From CAZGNZ01 sp964527215 (GTDB taxonomy: Bacteria > Fidelibacterota > Marinisomatia > SCGC-AAA003-L08 > JACNLC01), in assembly GCA_964527215.1 (NCBI GenBank), contig CAZGNZ010000001.1, forward strand, positions 1 through 64,000: DNA of 64,000 nt, given 5' to 3'. The position numbers and the translations under genes were made by a program. Positions 51,055 through 60,308 of this stretch are shown here, in pieces; positions within the stretch are counted from its first letter, which is position 1, and each line of letters starts with the position of its first letter. The notes under the pieces were generated by a model. The model was not told the origin of the DNA. It ran no database searches and saw only the letters and a program-made list of their open reading frames with translations.

Positions 51055-51799
51055 AAATCAGTTTTGCATTGCTAACTGGAAGATGCACAAGACCATTGAT
51101 GAGGGTGTGTCATTTATAGAAAGTCTAAAGGACGGAGATGTGAAGGGGAATCCGGCGCAGCTGATGGTTTGCCCGGTGTATACTTCTCTGTTTTCGGTTG
51201 GACAGGCTCTCAAAGACACCGGTATTGGCCTTGGCGCGCAGAATATGCATTTTGAAGACAAAGGTGCATTTACCGGTGAGATTTCAGCCGGTATGCTCAA
51301 GGATTGCGAATGTGAATGGGTGATCCTGGGACATTCGGAAAGAAGGCATGTGTTTGGTGAATCCAATGAAATGATTCATCTGAAGTTAACCAAAGCCCTG
51401 AACAGCGGTCTAAAGCCCATCCTCTGCATTGGAGAAAAAATCGAAGAACGTGAAGCGGGTCAGACGGCTGAAGTATTAACGGAACAGCTGAAAACGGCGT
51501 TTCAGGGAATTGATAAATCGTCTCTGGGTGGACTGATCATTGCCTACGAACCGGTTTGGGCCATAGGAACCGGGAAAACTGCCACCACGGAAATGGTTGC
51601 TGAAGCCCATTTGCAGGTGCGGGAAATCATGAACACGCTGGGATTCAGCGGGAATGATATCCCGGTACTGTATGGGGGAAGCGTCAAACCGAATAATGCA
51701 GCAGAATTGAATGCAGTGGATGGCGTGGACGGGTTCCTGATTGGCGGAGCTTCTCTGGAGCCAAAAAGTTTTCTGGCTATATTTGATACATTTAAGTAG
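51047..51799 (+). CDS. tpiA: Triose-phosphate isomerase
   Basis: The enzyme interconverts glyceraldehyde 3-phosphate and dihydroxyacetone phosphate. ATG 51047 gives 250 residues beginning MSRNQFCIANWKMHK, with the active-site Asn and Lys; upstream in-frame starts lie deeper in pgk and are not needed. The catalytic His is in ILGHSERR and the catalytic Glu in AYEPVWAIGTGK. LYGGSVKPNNA and FLIGGASLE bind phosphate. Confidence 0.97.
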   Translation: MSRNQFCIANWKMHKTIDEGVSFIESLKDGDVKGNPAQLMVCPVYTSLFSVGQALKDTGIGLGAQNMHFEDKGAFTGEISAGMLKDCECEWVILGHSERRHVFGESNEMIHLKLTKALNSGLKPILCIGEKIEEREAGQTAEVLTEQLKTAFQGIDKSSLGGLIIAYEPVWAIGTGKTATTEMVAEAHLQVREIMNTLGFSGNDIPVLYGGSVKPNNAAELNAVDGVDGFLIGGASLEPKSFLAIFDTFK

Positions 51800-51820
51800 A
51801 GATTGAGGGAGAAACAAGCT

Positions 51821-52192
51821 TTGTTTTACGGATTGTTGTTGTTTTTATTTATCATCTGTTGTCTGTCGCTCATCGGGATTGTTTTGCTGCAGTCCAGCAA
51901 ATCCGGTGGGATGGGAACTGCCATGGGCGGCGCTGCTGTCCAGGCTGCATTTGGCGGTCAGGGAGCGGATAAGCTGTTAACGCGGCTGACGGTTGGACTG
52001 GCTGCCGGCTTTATGATCCTTGCGATTATAATCAATTTGGTAGGAACCCCAGGTTCAGGTACAGCCGGTTCCGGTCAAAGTATTATTAGTTCAAGAGCCC
52101 AGTCTGTCAGCGGCGAACTTGCGGCACCTCTGGATTTTGCGCCAGATGCAGCACCGGAGGAAACTCCCGTCGAAGTTCCTGAAACAGAATGA
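51821..52192 (+). CDS. secG: Preprotein translocase subunit SecG
   Basis: SecG is the small accessory subunit of the SecYEG channel. Two membrane helices flank the diagnostic loop LLQSSKSGGMGTAMGGA, followed by FGGQGADKLLTRLT. A long Ala/Pro/Glu-rich tail (about 40 residues) ends the protein. The TTG at 51821 has GAGGGAG nine bases upstream and gives a compact N-terminus (MFYGLLLFLF). A TTG at 51803 would place the ribosome site inside the gene. The pgk-tpiA-secG order is widespread. Confidence 0.93.
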   Translation: MFYGLLLFLFIICCLSLIGIVLLQSSKSGGMGTAMGGAAVQAAFGGQGADKLLTRLTVGLAAGFMILAIIINLVGTPGSGTAGSGQSIISSRAQSVSGELAAPLDFAPDAAPEETPVEVPETE

Positions 52193-52198
52193 GTTAAT

Positions 52199-52283
52199 GC
52201 TGAAGTGGTGAAACTGGTAGACACGCTGTCTTGAGGGGGCAGTGGGAGAAACTCCCGTGCGGGTTCGAGTCCCGCCTTCAGCA
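52199..52283 (+). tRNA. tRNA-Leu (GAG)
   Basis: This is an 85-base class II tRNA. Acceptor GCTGAAG/CTTCAGC pairs fully. The anticodon stem CTGTC/GGCAG encloses TTGAGGG, giving GAG. The long variable arm is TGGGAG/CTCCCG and the T arm is GCGGG/CCCGC with TTCGAGT. The CCA end is not encoded (A then CCC). Confidence 0.95.
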
Positions 52284-52308
52284 CCCAGTTTAATTAAGGA
52301 GTCGTATT

Positions 52309-53643
52309 GTGAAAGCGAATCTGTTGGTTCTGCTGCTGTTGTCTGCAGCACTTTTTTCCGCAACTAAAGATGAGGCTCAAGCCGCATTTGATGCCGGTAA
52401 CTATGCAAATGCACAGACCATCATTACCGATGTTGTGAATGCCCAGCCCGAAGACGGAGCGGATGCAGGTGTGTACCGACTGGCAGCCGAAATCGAATTC
52501 AAAATGGATGAGCTGACTCAGGCAAGCGGTTACCTTAAAAAGGCCATAGAAATTGACGGAAAAAATGAGGAATACCGTGTATTTTGGGACAAACTGTATG
52601 AAATAAACAGTTTGATGGTTGATGGAAAACGGTCTGTTGACAGTTATTTTTATGATGAAGCAGTGGCATCCTATGACAGTGTCATTACCAAATACCCGGA
52701 TTTCGCGCTGTCATATTACTGGAAAGGAATGGTTTTCAAACAGCAGGAGGATTACTCAACTGCAATTGAAAATTTCCAGCTTGCCAGTGATGCAAATCCT
52801 CATGTCGAAAAATACCAGCTGGCCATCCTCAGTATTGTAAAAGAACTTGTAAATATTGGCAATGATCATTTCAGACGCCGGGATTACGATGAGGCGATTG
52901 CCAGTTATCGTGAAGCACTTAAGTATAAACCGGACTTTATTGAAGCTTCCTTCCGTCTGGGGTATGCACTGTATAAAACCGATGATCTGGCTGGATCGGA
53001 ACAGGTGCTTGAAACGGGTTTGAAAACAACTCCCGACCACTACACAAGCTGGAAACTGCTGGGTGATGTTAAACAGAAACTGTCAAAGACGAAATCCGAT
53101 TCTGCAGAAATAAACGCATTGCTGGAGGCCGCCATCGAATCGTACAGCAATGCAGTGATGGCAAATCCCAATTATGACAAAGCATACTATGCAAAAGCCA
53201 TGGTATTGAATTCCAATGGACGCAAAGACGAATCTGTGCAGGAACTGAAACTTGCCACACAGGTCAATCCGGAATACGCCAAGGCCTGGGAATTACTCGG
53301 TACGCTGTATAATGAAATGGAGAAATATGATGACGCAATTGACTGTTTCTCGAATGCAGTGAAATCCACCGATAAAAAATACAAAAAATTTGTCCCCTAC
53401 TATCGGATGAGCGAAATTTATAATTTGCAGAAAAATTATTCTATGGCAAAGGAATCTGCAGAAACAGCCATTGATTTAAAAGACAATTATGCTCCGGCCT
53501 GGTTTGAACTGGGACTGGCTGAAAAATGTCTGGGTAATGAAGCTGCGGCCAAGTTCGCCTTTGAAAATTCCGGCAAGGACAAACAATGGCGGAAACCGTC
53601 AGAATTTCAACTGGAACACATTGACAAGCCATGTGAAGATTAA
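52309..53643 (+). CDS. Exported tetratricopeptide repeat protein
   Basis: The 444-residue protein starts at GTG with AAGGAG upstream. A signal peptide (about 1-19) is followed by at least seven TPR-like units from about residue 20 to 430. Examples are FRRRDYDEAIASYREALKY, SNAVMANPNYDKAYY and LGTLYNEMEKYDDAIDCFSNAV. TPR arrays bind partner proteins. Exported examples often serve outer-membrane assembly or gliding systems, but no specific partner is indicated. A strong terminator closes the gene. Confidence 0.88.
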   Translation: MKANLLVLLLLSAALFSATKDEAQAAFDAGNYANAQTIITDVVNAQPEDGADAGVYRLAAEIEFKMDELTQASGYLKKAIEIDGKNEEYRVFWDKLYEINSLMVDGKRSVDSYFYDEAVASYDSVITKYPDFALSYYWKGMVFKQQEDYSTAIENFQLASDANPHVEKYQLAILSIVKELVNIGNDHFRRRDYDEAIASYREALKYKPDFIEASFRLGYALYKTDDLAGSEQVLETGLKTTPDHYTSWKLLGDVKQKLSKTKSDSAEINALLEAAIESYSNAVMANPNYDKAYYAKAMVLNSNGRKDESVQELKLATQVNPEYAKAWELLGTLYNEMEKYDDAIDCFSNAVKSTDKKYKKFVPYYRMSEIYNLQKNYSMAKESAETAIDLKDNYAPAWFELGLAEKCLGNEAAAKFAFENSGKDKQWRKPSEFQLEHIDKPCED

Positions 53644-53664
53644 GGTCTTCAGATATCAACATTA

Positions 53665-53694
53665 AAGGGCGATATTTCGCCCTTTTTTCTTTTA
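53665..53694 (+). terminator. Rho-independent terminator
   Basis: A perfect stem AAGGGCGA/TCGCCCTT with a 4-base loop runs into TTTTTTCTTTT. It ends the TPR gene. Confidence 0.92.
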
Positions 53695-53704
53695 GTTTAT
53701 CACT

Positions 53705-54400
53705 ATGTTACAAGCGGTTATTTTCGATTTAGACAACACCCTGCTTGATTTTATGAAAATGAAAAAGGAGGCGGTAATCGCCGCCACTCACGGGATGGTC
53801 GAGGCCGGTCTCCCGATGACACCGGAAGCAGCACAGGAACAGATTTTTGAAATCTACCGCACTCAGGGTGTTGAATATCAGCAGGTATTTGATGATTTTA
53901 TCACAGCCGTCACCGGCAAAATGAACCATAAACTGCTGGCCTCAGGCATTGTTGCCTACCGAAAAGCAAAGGAAGCCTCTCTGGTCCTGTATCCCCATGT
54001 CCGCCAGACTCTGATTTCACTGATGAAAATGGGTCTCAAACTGGGAGTGGTGTCTGATGCCCCTGCTAAAGAAGCCTGGATGCGAATCTGCTATCTGAAT
54101 ATGCACCACATGTTTGATGCGGTGGTCACCTTTGATGATACCGGTGAGCATAAACCCTCGCCCAAACCCTTTAAACTGATTTCAGAACGTCTTTCTGTCG
54201 AACCGCAGAAATCTATTATGGTCGGAGACTGGCCGGAACGAGACGTTATCGGAGCCCGGAAAGTTGGAATGAAAACAGCTTTTGCCAAATACGGCGATCG
54301 ATTTGACACGACAGAGTCCGGAGCTGATTATGATCTCAAGGACTTCTCCGAACTCATAAACATTGTTCAGCTGGAGAAACAGCTGCCGGAGACCGGTTAA
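53705..54400 (+). CDS. HAD-superfamily hydrolase
   Basis: This 231-residue haloacid-dehalogenase-type phosphatase has motif I FDLDNTLLDF (Asp8, Asp10), motif II LGVVSDAPAKEAW with its Ser, motif III KPSPKPFKLI and motif IV VGDWPERDVIGARKVGM. The helical cap of about 75 residues places it with the beta-phosphoglucomutase-like or pyrophosphatase group. Substrate unknown. It begins only 10 bases after the terminator of the TPR gene. Confidence 0.9.
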   Translation: MLQAVIFDLDNTLLDFMKMKKEAVIAATHGMVEAGLPMTPEAAQEQIFEIYRTQGVEYQQVFDDFITAVTGKMNHKLLASGIVAYRKAKEASLVLYPHVRQTLISLMKMGLKLGVVSDAPAKEAWMRICYLNMHHMFDAVVTFDDTGEHKPSPKPFKLISERLSVEPQKSIMVGDWPERDVIGARKVGMKTAFAKYGDRFDTTESGADYDLKDFSELINIVQLEKQLPETG

Positions 54401-54421
54401 TACTCCGGAAAAGGATTCAAA

Positions 54422-55930
54422 ATGATCCCTGTTCTTTCTGAATATGAAGCCCGGAAACTGGATGAAGTAACCATTCAGTCAGGATTTCGCAGCGGTGCAG
54501 AGCTGATGGATAAAGCGGGGCACGCCGTTGCATATCATTTTATTGAACATGTAGAAGATCCCTTCAGTCAGAAGGTTCTGGTTATTGCCGGAAAAGGAAA
54601 CAATGGCGGAGATGGTATTGTCTGCCACAGCACCCTTTTGGAATCCGGCGTACAATCAACATTGCTCCTCATGTCTGATTCAGAATTAGATCGTGACTTG
54701 ATATCAGAGTACAGGATACCCAGAAATACCATTCGAATTTATGGTGAAAAGATTTTGTATGAGTCCTTTGACTGGATGGTTGATGCATTGTTCGGAATTG
54801 GACTGCAGAGGGATATTACAGGAGTATATGCCGAAATAGTTTCCCGAATGAATGGTCCGTCAAATCTACTTTCGATTGATATTCCTTCCGGGATTTACAC
54901 GGATACAGGAATGGCAGCCGGATGTGCAGCGTCTGCGGATATGACTGTCACCATGGGATATACAAAGTTGGGTCACCATTTGAACCAGGGACTGGAATGC
55001 ACCGGTAATTTAACGGCTGTGAGGATTGGTTTTAAACCCCTGGGCCCGGATATGATTACTGCCACGCAGGTTACGAAAGAGGATGTCGCTTCCCGAATTG
55101 CCCCTCATTCGCTGGATGCTTATAAATACAGCCGAGGACGAATTGGTGTGCTGGGAGGAAGCAGGGGAATGACGGGGGCCGGAATCCTGTCCTGCCGGGC
55201 GGCCTATCGCAGCGGCGGAGGAATCGTCTATGCCCTCATCCCTGAGTCTTTGAATACCGTATATGAATCCAGCCTGACTGAAACACTCACCAACCCCCTG
55301 AATGATCATTCCAGAGGGTACCTGGATCAGTCTGTAGCAAGTGATGCCGTGGAATTCTGCCGCAAAATGGATGTATTGATTTGCGGTCCGGGTATAAGTC
55401 AGACGGAAGGGAGTCAGCTGCTGCTGACTGAAGTACTGAGAAATTTTCAGGGTAAACTGGTCCTGGATGCCTCGGGATTTTCACCATTGTGGACGGGAAA
55501 ACTGAAAATATCTGACTTGCCGGCCAGGTCCGTTCTAACTCCCCATGTAATGGAATTCTCCCGTCTTTTTGGAATGACAGTTGAAGCCGTCAAAGCAAAT
55601 CCGGTAAAAGCATGCCGGAAAATCCAGCCTTTGCTGGATGGGCGTGTGCTTATTTTAAAAGGTGCACCCAGCCTGATTGTCTCATCGGATCCTGTCATTC
55701 GGCTGATGAATCACGGTTCCCCGATTCTGGCTACGGCCGGTACAGGTGATGTGCTGAGCGGAATACTCGGTGGATTGATGGGACAGGGTCTCACTCCTGA
55801 CGATGCCGCCATTGCCGGCTCATGGATACATGCCGATGCCGCCGTTTTATTCAATGAACTTTCAGGCTGTCGCGGAATGACTGCAGGTGATCTGACAGAG
55901 TATCTGCCACTGGTGTTTGACGAATTGTGA
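54422..55930 (+). CDS. nnrDE: Bifunctional NAD(P)H-hydrate repair enzyme (epimerase and dehydratase)
   Basis: Damaged NAD(P)H hydrates are epimerised and dehydrated back to NAD(P)H. The N-terminal half (about 1-215) is the YjeF/NnrE epimerase with VIAGKGNNGGDGIVCH and the DIPSGI loop. The C-terminal half (about 230-500) is the ribokinase-like dehydratase NnrD with GVLGGSRGMTGA and the signature ATAGTGDVLSGILGG. The 502-residue length is normal. It overlaps the VanZ-like gene by four bases. Confidence 0.95.
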   Translation: MIPVLSEYEARKLDEVTIQSGFRSGAELMDKAGHAVAYHFIEHVEDPFSQKVLVIAGKGNNGGDGIVCHSTLLESGVQSTLLLMSDSELDRDLISEYRIPRNTIRIYGEKILYESFDWMVDALFGIGLQRDITGVYAEIVSRMNGPSNLLSIDIPSGIYTDTGMAAGCAASADMTVTMGYTKLGHHLNQGLECTGNLTAVRIGFKPLGPDMITATQVTKEDVASRIAPHSLDAYKYSRGRIGVLGGSRGMTGAGILSCRAAYRSGGGIVYALIPESLNTVYESSLTETLTNPLNDHSRGYLDQSVASDAVEFCRKMDVLICGPGISQTEGSQLLLTEVLRNFQGKLVLDASGFSPLWTGKLKISDLPARSVLTPHVMEFSRLFGMTVEAVKANPVKACRKIQPLLDGRVLILKGAPSLIVSSDPVIRLMNHGSPILATAGTGDVLSGILGGLMGQGLTPDDAAIAGSWIHADAAVLFNELSGCRGMTAGDLTEYLPLVFDEL

Positions 55931-56328
55931 AAATGAATTCTCGAAATAAACTGATCTTGCTGATCAGCTATGCTTTGTGTATTCTAATACTGTCTTCAAT
56001 TCCCGGTGACGGATTTTCAAAACTTAGTATCCTGTGGACCAGCGATAAACTGGCGCATTTTCTGGAATACTCCGTATTTGGCTTCCTGCTGCATTTTTCC
56101 GGTTTATTCCAGAACGATCTCAGACGGCGGGTTCTCTATATTGCGTTTCTGTATCTTGCATTTCCGTTATTTGATGAAATATACCAGAGCATCATCCCCG
56201 GCAGAACCACAGACCATCTGGATCTTTTGGCAGATTATGCCGGAGAACTGACTGGAATTACGATTTCTATTCTGATCCAACTGCCTGCAGTTATTCGGAT
56301 CCGCCGGCATACCGGTCCGGTGAAATAG
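55927..56328 (+). CDS. VanZ-like membrane protein
   Basis: This 133-residue protein has about four membrane segments and the VanZ pattern. IPGDGFSKLSILWTSDKLAHFLEY has the family's DKxxHF motif, and a DEIYQSIIPGRTTDHLDLLADYAGE segment ends it. VanZ-type proteins are linked to teicoplanin resistance in enterococci, but the domain is common in bacteria without that trait. It begins at GTG (or at the ATG six bases later) and is translationally coupled to nnrDE. Confidence 0.9.
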   Translation: MKMNSRNKLILLISYALCILILSSIPGDGFSKLSILWTSDKLAHFLEYSVFGFLLHFSGLFQNDLRRRVLYIAFLYLAFPLFDEIYQSIIPGRTTDHLDLLADYAGELTGITISILIQLPAVIRIRRHTGPVK

Positions 56329-56435
56329 TCGTACTATGCTGGAGTAATCTGCCAGCGTCAATCTGAGATTTGTTCATTCAATCGGTTTTTTCAGGATGGA
56401 AATCCGACTCGGCTGAGTAAATATCTTAATCCCGC

Positions 56436-58058
56436 ATGCTGAAATTACTTACAATTAAAAACATTGCCATTATTGAAGAGCTCGAAACCAGTTTTGATCC
56501 GGGTCTCAATATCCTGACAGGAGAAACAGGATCTGGCAAAACGGTATTGGTTCAGGCAATGAAATATCTGCTGGGCGAAAGATTTCCCAAAGATGCCATC
56601 CGTACCGGTGCAGACCGTGCAGTTATCGAAGGAATATTTGAATCCGACCAGTCCGACACAGTCATCCGGCGTGTGTTTTCCAGATCCGGCTCTTCACGAA
56701 GCTTCATCAATGATGCACCTGTTACCCTGGAAGCACTTCGAAAAAAATCGGAGTATCTTACCGATATTCACGGGCAGCATGACCAGCAGCGCCTTCTGGA
56801 ACCTTCCAACCATCTCGAATATCTGGATGCATTTGGAGATTACGCCGAATGCCTGAACGAAGTCCGTGATCTTTCCATTGAATTCAGCCGCTGCGAAAAT
56901 GCTTTAAAGGACGAGCTCAACCAAAAAGATCATCTGAAGCAGAAAGAGGAGCTGTATCAGTTTCAACTGACAGAACTGGAGCAGATGGAATACAGCACGG
57001 GCCTCGATGAAGAACTTGAACTGGAATACAGACTGCTGTCCAATGCCGCTGATATTCGGCTCAGGCTGAATCAACTGCTTAAAGTTCTGGATGATACGGA
57101 TGCATCAGCAACCGGAAATCTGGGAAAGGCGATGAATATTCTTGGACCGGTGACTCAATTTGATCCTGCTTTGTCGGTGTTTGAAGAACGGTTGTCTGGT
57201 ATCCGGATTGATACACAGGACCTGGTTCAGGAAATCGCTGCATATTTCGGGAAAGTAACGGTTGACGATGAACGGCTGGCTGATATTGAATCGCAAATAC
57301 AGCATCTGGAAATGCTGAAACGCAAATACGGCGGGACTTTGGAGCTGGTGGCAGCATATCATGAAAAAATCTCTAATGAACTGAAGCAGCTGAATCACAG
57401 CGATGATACAATCACACGATTAAAGAAAGAACTGGACCGGATCAAAGCTGCTTACAGCCAAAGCGGGCGGAAGCTTTCCCGGTACAGGAAGGAACACGCA
57501 GTAAAATTCGAGGAAAAGGTCGGCCTGATTCTTCAGGAGCTTTCTATGGCTCAGACGGTATTCCAGATTGTGTTTACCCGTGTGCCGGAGGGCAGTGTCA
57601 TCGAAACCGGCCTTGAAACCTGTGAATTTTTTATATCCACAAATATTGGCGAAGAAAAACGCCCTTTGGCTCGTATCGCATCAGGAGGGGAGCTTTCCCG
57701 CATCATGCTGGCTATCAAAGTCTCCCTTCAGCAGAACGATCCAGTGGATACGTTGATTTTTGATGAAGTCGATTCCGGTATTTCCGGATCCACAGCTCAG
57801 CAGTTGGGAAAGGTCATTCAGAATCTGTCCCAGTTTCATCAGATCATTGTCATTACGCACCTTCCTCAGATTGCCAGCTGCGGCCGAAGTCACTTCAGGA
57901 TCAAGAAGATAACGGATGAGGGACGCACACGGTCTGAAATGATAAAACTCACAGCAGCTGAACGGCGGCAGGAGATCGCCGGCTTGATCAGCGGCACGAA
58001 GGTCACGGAATCGAGTATCAGTCAGGCTGAACAGCTAATTTTGGAAAGCAATGGATAA
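56436..58058 (+). CDS. recN: DNA repair protein RecN
   Basis: This SMC-like ATPase helps repair double-strand breaks. The 540-residue length is standard. Walker A is GETGSGKT (29-36), DIHGQHDQQRLLE follows the first domain, and a coiled-coil middle runs from about 150 to 360. The C-terminal head has ASGGELSRIMLAI and Walker B DTLIFDEVDSGIS, then VITHLPQIAS. It overlaps murA by eight bases. Confidence 0.97.
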   Translation: MLKLLTIKNIAIIEELETSFDPGLNILTGETGSGKTVLVQAMKYLLGERFPKDAIRTGADRAVIEGIFESDQSDTVIRRVFSRSGSSRSFINDAPVTLEALRKKSEYLTDIHGQHDQQRLLEPSNHLEYLDAFGDYAECLNEVRDLSIEFSRCENALKDELNQKDHLKQKEELYQFQLTELEQMEYSTGLDEELELEYRLLSNAADIRLRLNQLLKVLDDTDASATGNLGKAMNILGPVTQFDPALSVFEERLSGIRIDTQDLVQEIAAYFGKVTVDDERLADIESQIQHLEMLKRKYGGTLELVAAYHEKISNELKQLNHSDDTITRLKKELDRIKAAYSQSGRKLSRYRKEHAVKFEEKVGLILQELSMAQTVFQIVFTRVPEGSVIETGLETCEFFISTNIGEEKRPLARIASGGELSRIMLAIKVSLQQNDPVDTLIFDEVDSGISGSTAQQLGKVIQNLSQFHQIIVITHLPQIASCGRSHFRIKKITDEGRTRSEMIKLTAAERRQEIAGLISGTKVTESSISQAEQLILESNG

Positions 58059-59307
58059 ATTTATTATTAACGGCGGCAGAAAATTGTCAGGTTCCGTCCC
58101 TGTAAGCGGAGCCAAGAATGCTGTTCTGCCCATCATGGCAGCCACAATCATTACCCCCGGGGAATTTGTTCTTCACAATGTTCCGGATTTACGGGATACA
58201 AGAACCATGATCAGGCTGTTGGAAATCATCGGCGCAGTGGTTGAATTCAAAGAAGGGTCGCTGTGGATTGATACCCGCAGCTGCGATCACCCTGAAGCTC
58301 CCTATGATGTCGTAAAAACGATGCGGGCCAGTTTTGATGTCCTTGGACCCTTAATGAGCAGGTTCAACCAGGCACGGGTGTCTTTGCCGGGAGGCTGCGC
58401 CTGGGGACCCAGACCGGTCGATCTGCATTTGAAGGCCATTAAAGCAATGGGGGGAACCGTTGAATTGGCAGAAGGATATATAAAAACATCCGGCAGACTT
58501 CATGGTGCGGATATTGTGTTTGAAATTTCAAGTGTGGGTGCTACCAAAAATGCAATGATGGCAGCCGTGAGGGCTAATGGACAGACGACTATTCACAATG
58601 CTGCCAGGGAGCCTGAAGTCACGGAACTGTGTCTGTTTCTTCAAAAAATGGGAGCGCAAATATCAGGTGCCGGAACCAGCCGCTTAATAATCGAAGGCTC
58701 CGCACAATTGAACGGGGGATTTGAGTATTCCATTCTGCCTGACCGCATTGAAGCCGGGACCTATCTTATCGCCGGTGCGATGACGCGCAGTGATATTGAA
58801 CTGCAAAACACCAATCCCCGCCATCTCGGGATTGTTCTGGACAAGCTGCAGTCAATCGGTCTTGATCTGACCATCACTCAGGATTCAATCCGTATGCGGT
58901 CAGCCGGCTCAATTCAGTCGGCTGATATTACAACTGCCCCCTATCCGGGATTCCCTACTGATCTGCAGGCACAATGGATGGCTCTGATGACCACAGCTTC
59001 AGGCAGTTCTCTAATCAAAGAAGAGATATACAAAGACAGGTTTACTCATGTTGCCGAACTGACCCGTCTGGGGTGTCGGATCAGACTGGAAGGGAATGTG
59101 GCCATAGTGGAAGGAATTGATAAATTGATTGGGGCCCCGGTGATGTCCACGGATATTCGTGCCAGTGCTTCACTGGTCATTGCAGGGCTGGCCGCGGAAG
59201 GCACCACGGAAGTCTCCCGTGTGTATCATATCGACAGGGGCTACGATCAAATCGTCCGGAAATTCTGGAATCTGGGAGCGGACATCACCCGGGCTGCCGA
59301 CGACTGA
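58051..59307 (+). CDS. murA: UDP-N-acetylglucosamine 1-carboxyvinyltransferase
   Basis: MurA starts peptidoglycan precursor synthesis in the cytoplasm by adding enolpyruvate to UDP-GlcNAc. The 418-residue chain has GSVPVSGAKNAVLPI at the N-terminus. Cys116 lies in LPGGCAWGPRP; this is the residue attacked by fosfomycin, so the enzyme should be sensitive rather than of the Asp type. DRIEAGTYLIAGAMT, PYPGFPTDLQAQ and DIRASASLVIAGL are also present. Overlap with recN suggests joint expression. Confidence 0.98.
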   Translation: MDKFIINGGRKLSGSVPVSGAKNAVLPIMAATIITPGEFVLHNVPDLRDTRTMIRLLEIIGAVVEFKEGSLWIDTRSCDHPEAPYDVVKTMRASFDVLGPLMSRFNQARVSLPGGCAWGPRPVDLHLKAIKAMGGTVELAEGYIKTSGRLHGADIVFEISSVGATKNAMMAAVRANGQTTIHNAAREPEVTELCLFLQKMGAQISGAGTSRLIIEGSAQLNGGFEYSILPDRIEAGTYLIAGAMTRSDIELQNTNPRHLGIVLDKLQSIGLDLTITQDSIRMRSAGSIQSADITTAPYPGFPTDLQAQWMALMTTASGSSLIKEEIYKDRFTHVAELTRLGCRIRLEGNVAIVEGIDKLIGAPVMSTDIRASASLVIAGLAAEGTTEVSRVYHIDRGYDQIVRKFWNLGADITRAADD

Positions 59308-59350
59308 AAATGCTGAAAAGTATTGTTACATAGGAAAATGCACCTATACC

Positions 59351-59378
59351 TTGCAAGTAGTCCGACCGCTATTATAAT
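59351..59378 (+). promoter_or_regulatory. Sigma-70-type promoter for the sorting-domain protein
   Basis: TTGCAA and TATAAT are separated by 16 bases, and the start codon is 29 bases downstream with AGGAG six bases before it. The gene is flanked by the murA stop and a terminator, so it should be monocistronic. Confidence 0.65.
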
Positions 59379-59406
59379 TTAGTGTTGTCATAATTAGGAG
59401 ATTTAA

Positions 59407-60162
59407 ATGAAGAATATCAGACTCATCACAATTGCCGTAACCGCTCTCTCATTCATTTTTGCCGGTACTGCCACTGTGGGGTTCCAGAAAGCCGAATTGA
59501 CCCGTGGCGCAGGCAGCAGTTCTGCCGTGGAAATGTTTGTGGCTGCTGAAAGTGATGTCTATGGTCTGCAGTTCGAAATTTCATATAACACCGATGAACT
59601 GACGCTGGTTAATGCTGAATCTGCGTTGGAAGGTTACACTTTCAATTACAAGGAAAAGGAAAACGGTGTAATCCGGGGTCTCCTTTTCAGTATGCAGGGT
59701 TCAGAATTATTGGCCGGTGATCAGACCGCTTCTGTGGTTCACTTTGAATTTGATTCTGTTCCGGGGTTTGACGGAACCAGCATTATCGAGTTCAATGAAG
59801 TGATTCTGGCAGGTGAACATGGACAGGAAATTGCAGTGAATGCAAGTACCCAGGAAGTTACTTTCTCGGGTTCCCTCATTCCGCAGACAACATCACTATC
59901 AGACAACTATCCAAATCCTTTTAACCCGAGCACAACCTTACCGTATTCCATTAAGGAAGCCGGATTTGTTTCAATTTCAGTATATGACCTCACAGGTGCT
60001 GAAGTTGTTACCCTGGTGTCAGGATATCGTGAACCTGGTCAATACAAAGCTGTATGGAATGGTATGAACCGGGACGGTGGTCCCGTAGCCAGCGGCCGTT
60101 ATATTGCCAAAATGGTTGCCCCTGGTTATAAGGAATCCATTACCATGACCCTTTTGAAATAG
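59407..60162 (+). CDS. Secreted protein with cohesin-like domain and C-terminal sorting domain
   Basis: This 251-residue exported protein has a signal peptide (about 1-20). Residues 21-155 look like a cohesin-type beta sandwich (AESDVYGLQFEISYNTDELTL trimmed, VHFEFDSVPGFDGTSIIEF). The C-terminus from about 163 (DNYPNPFNPSTTLPYSI) is a FlgD-like Ig domain of the kind that directs secretion or surface attachment in FCB bacteria, ending KESITMTLLK. A good promoter, ribosome site and terminator suggest strong independent expression. Its partner or ligand is unknown. Confidence 0.85.
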   Translation: MKNIRLITIAVTALSFIFAGTATVGFQKAELTRGAGSSSAVEMFVAAESDVYGLQFEISYNTDELTLVNAESALEGYTFNYKEKENGVIRGLLFSMQGSELLAGDQTASVVHFEFDSVPGFDGTSIIEFNEVILAGEHGQEIAVNASTQEVTFSGSLIPQTTSLSDNYPNPFNPSTTLPYSIKEAGFVSISVYDLTGAEVVTLVSGYREPGQYKAVWNGMNRDGGPVASGRYIAKMVAPGYKESITMTLLK

Positions 60163-60187
60163 CTTAAAGGTTTTTCTGTTTCTATTT

Positions 60188-60215
60188 GCCCCCGGTTTCC
60201 GGGGGCTTTTTTTTT
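60188..60215 (+). terminator. Rho-independent terminator
   Basis: A perfect 8-bp GC stem (GCCCCCGG/CCGGGGGC) with a TTT loop is followed by nine T. It closes the sorting-domain gene. Confidence 0.95.
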
Positions 60216-60308
60216 GATTATTGCCGGGGTGCTATTCCTTGGATTTCTGAGGCAATAAAAGATAAAATTACCTTATTATTAATTCATTGATTGGAATAAT
60301 TTAACCGT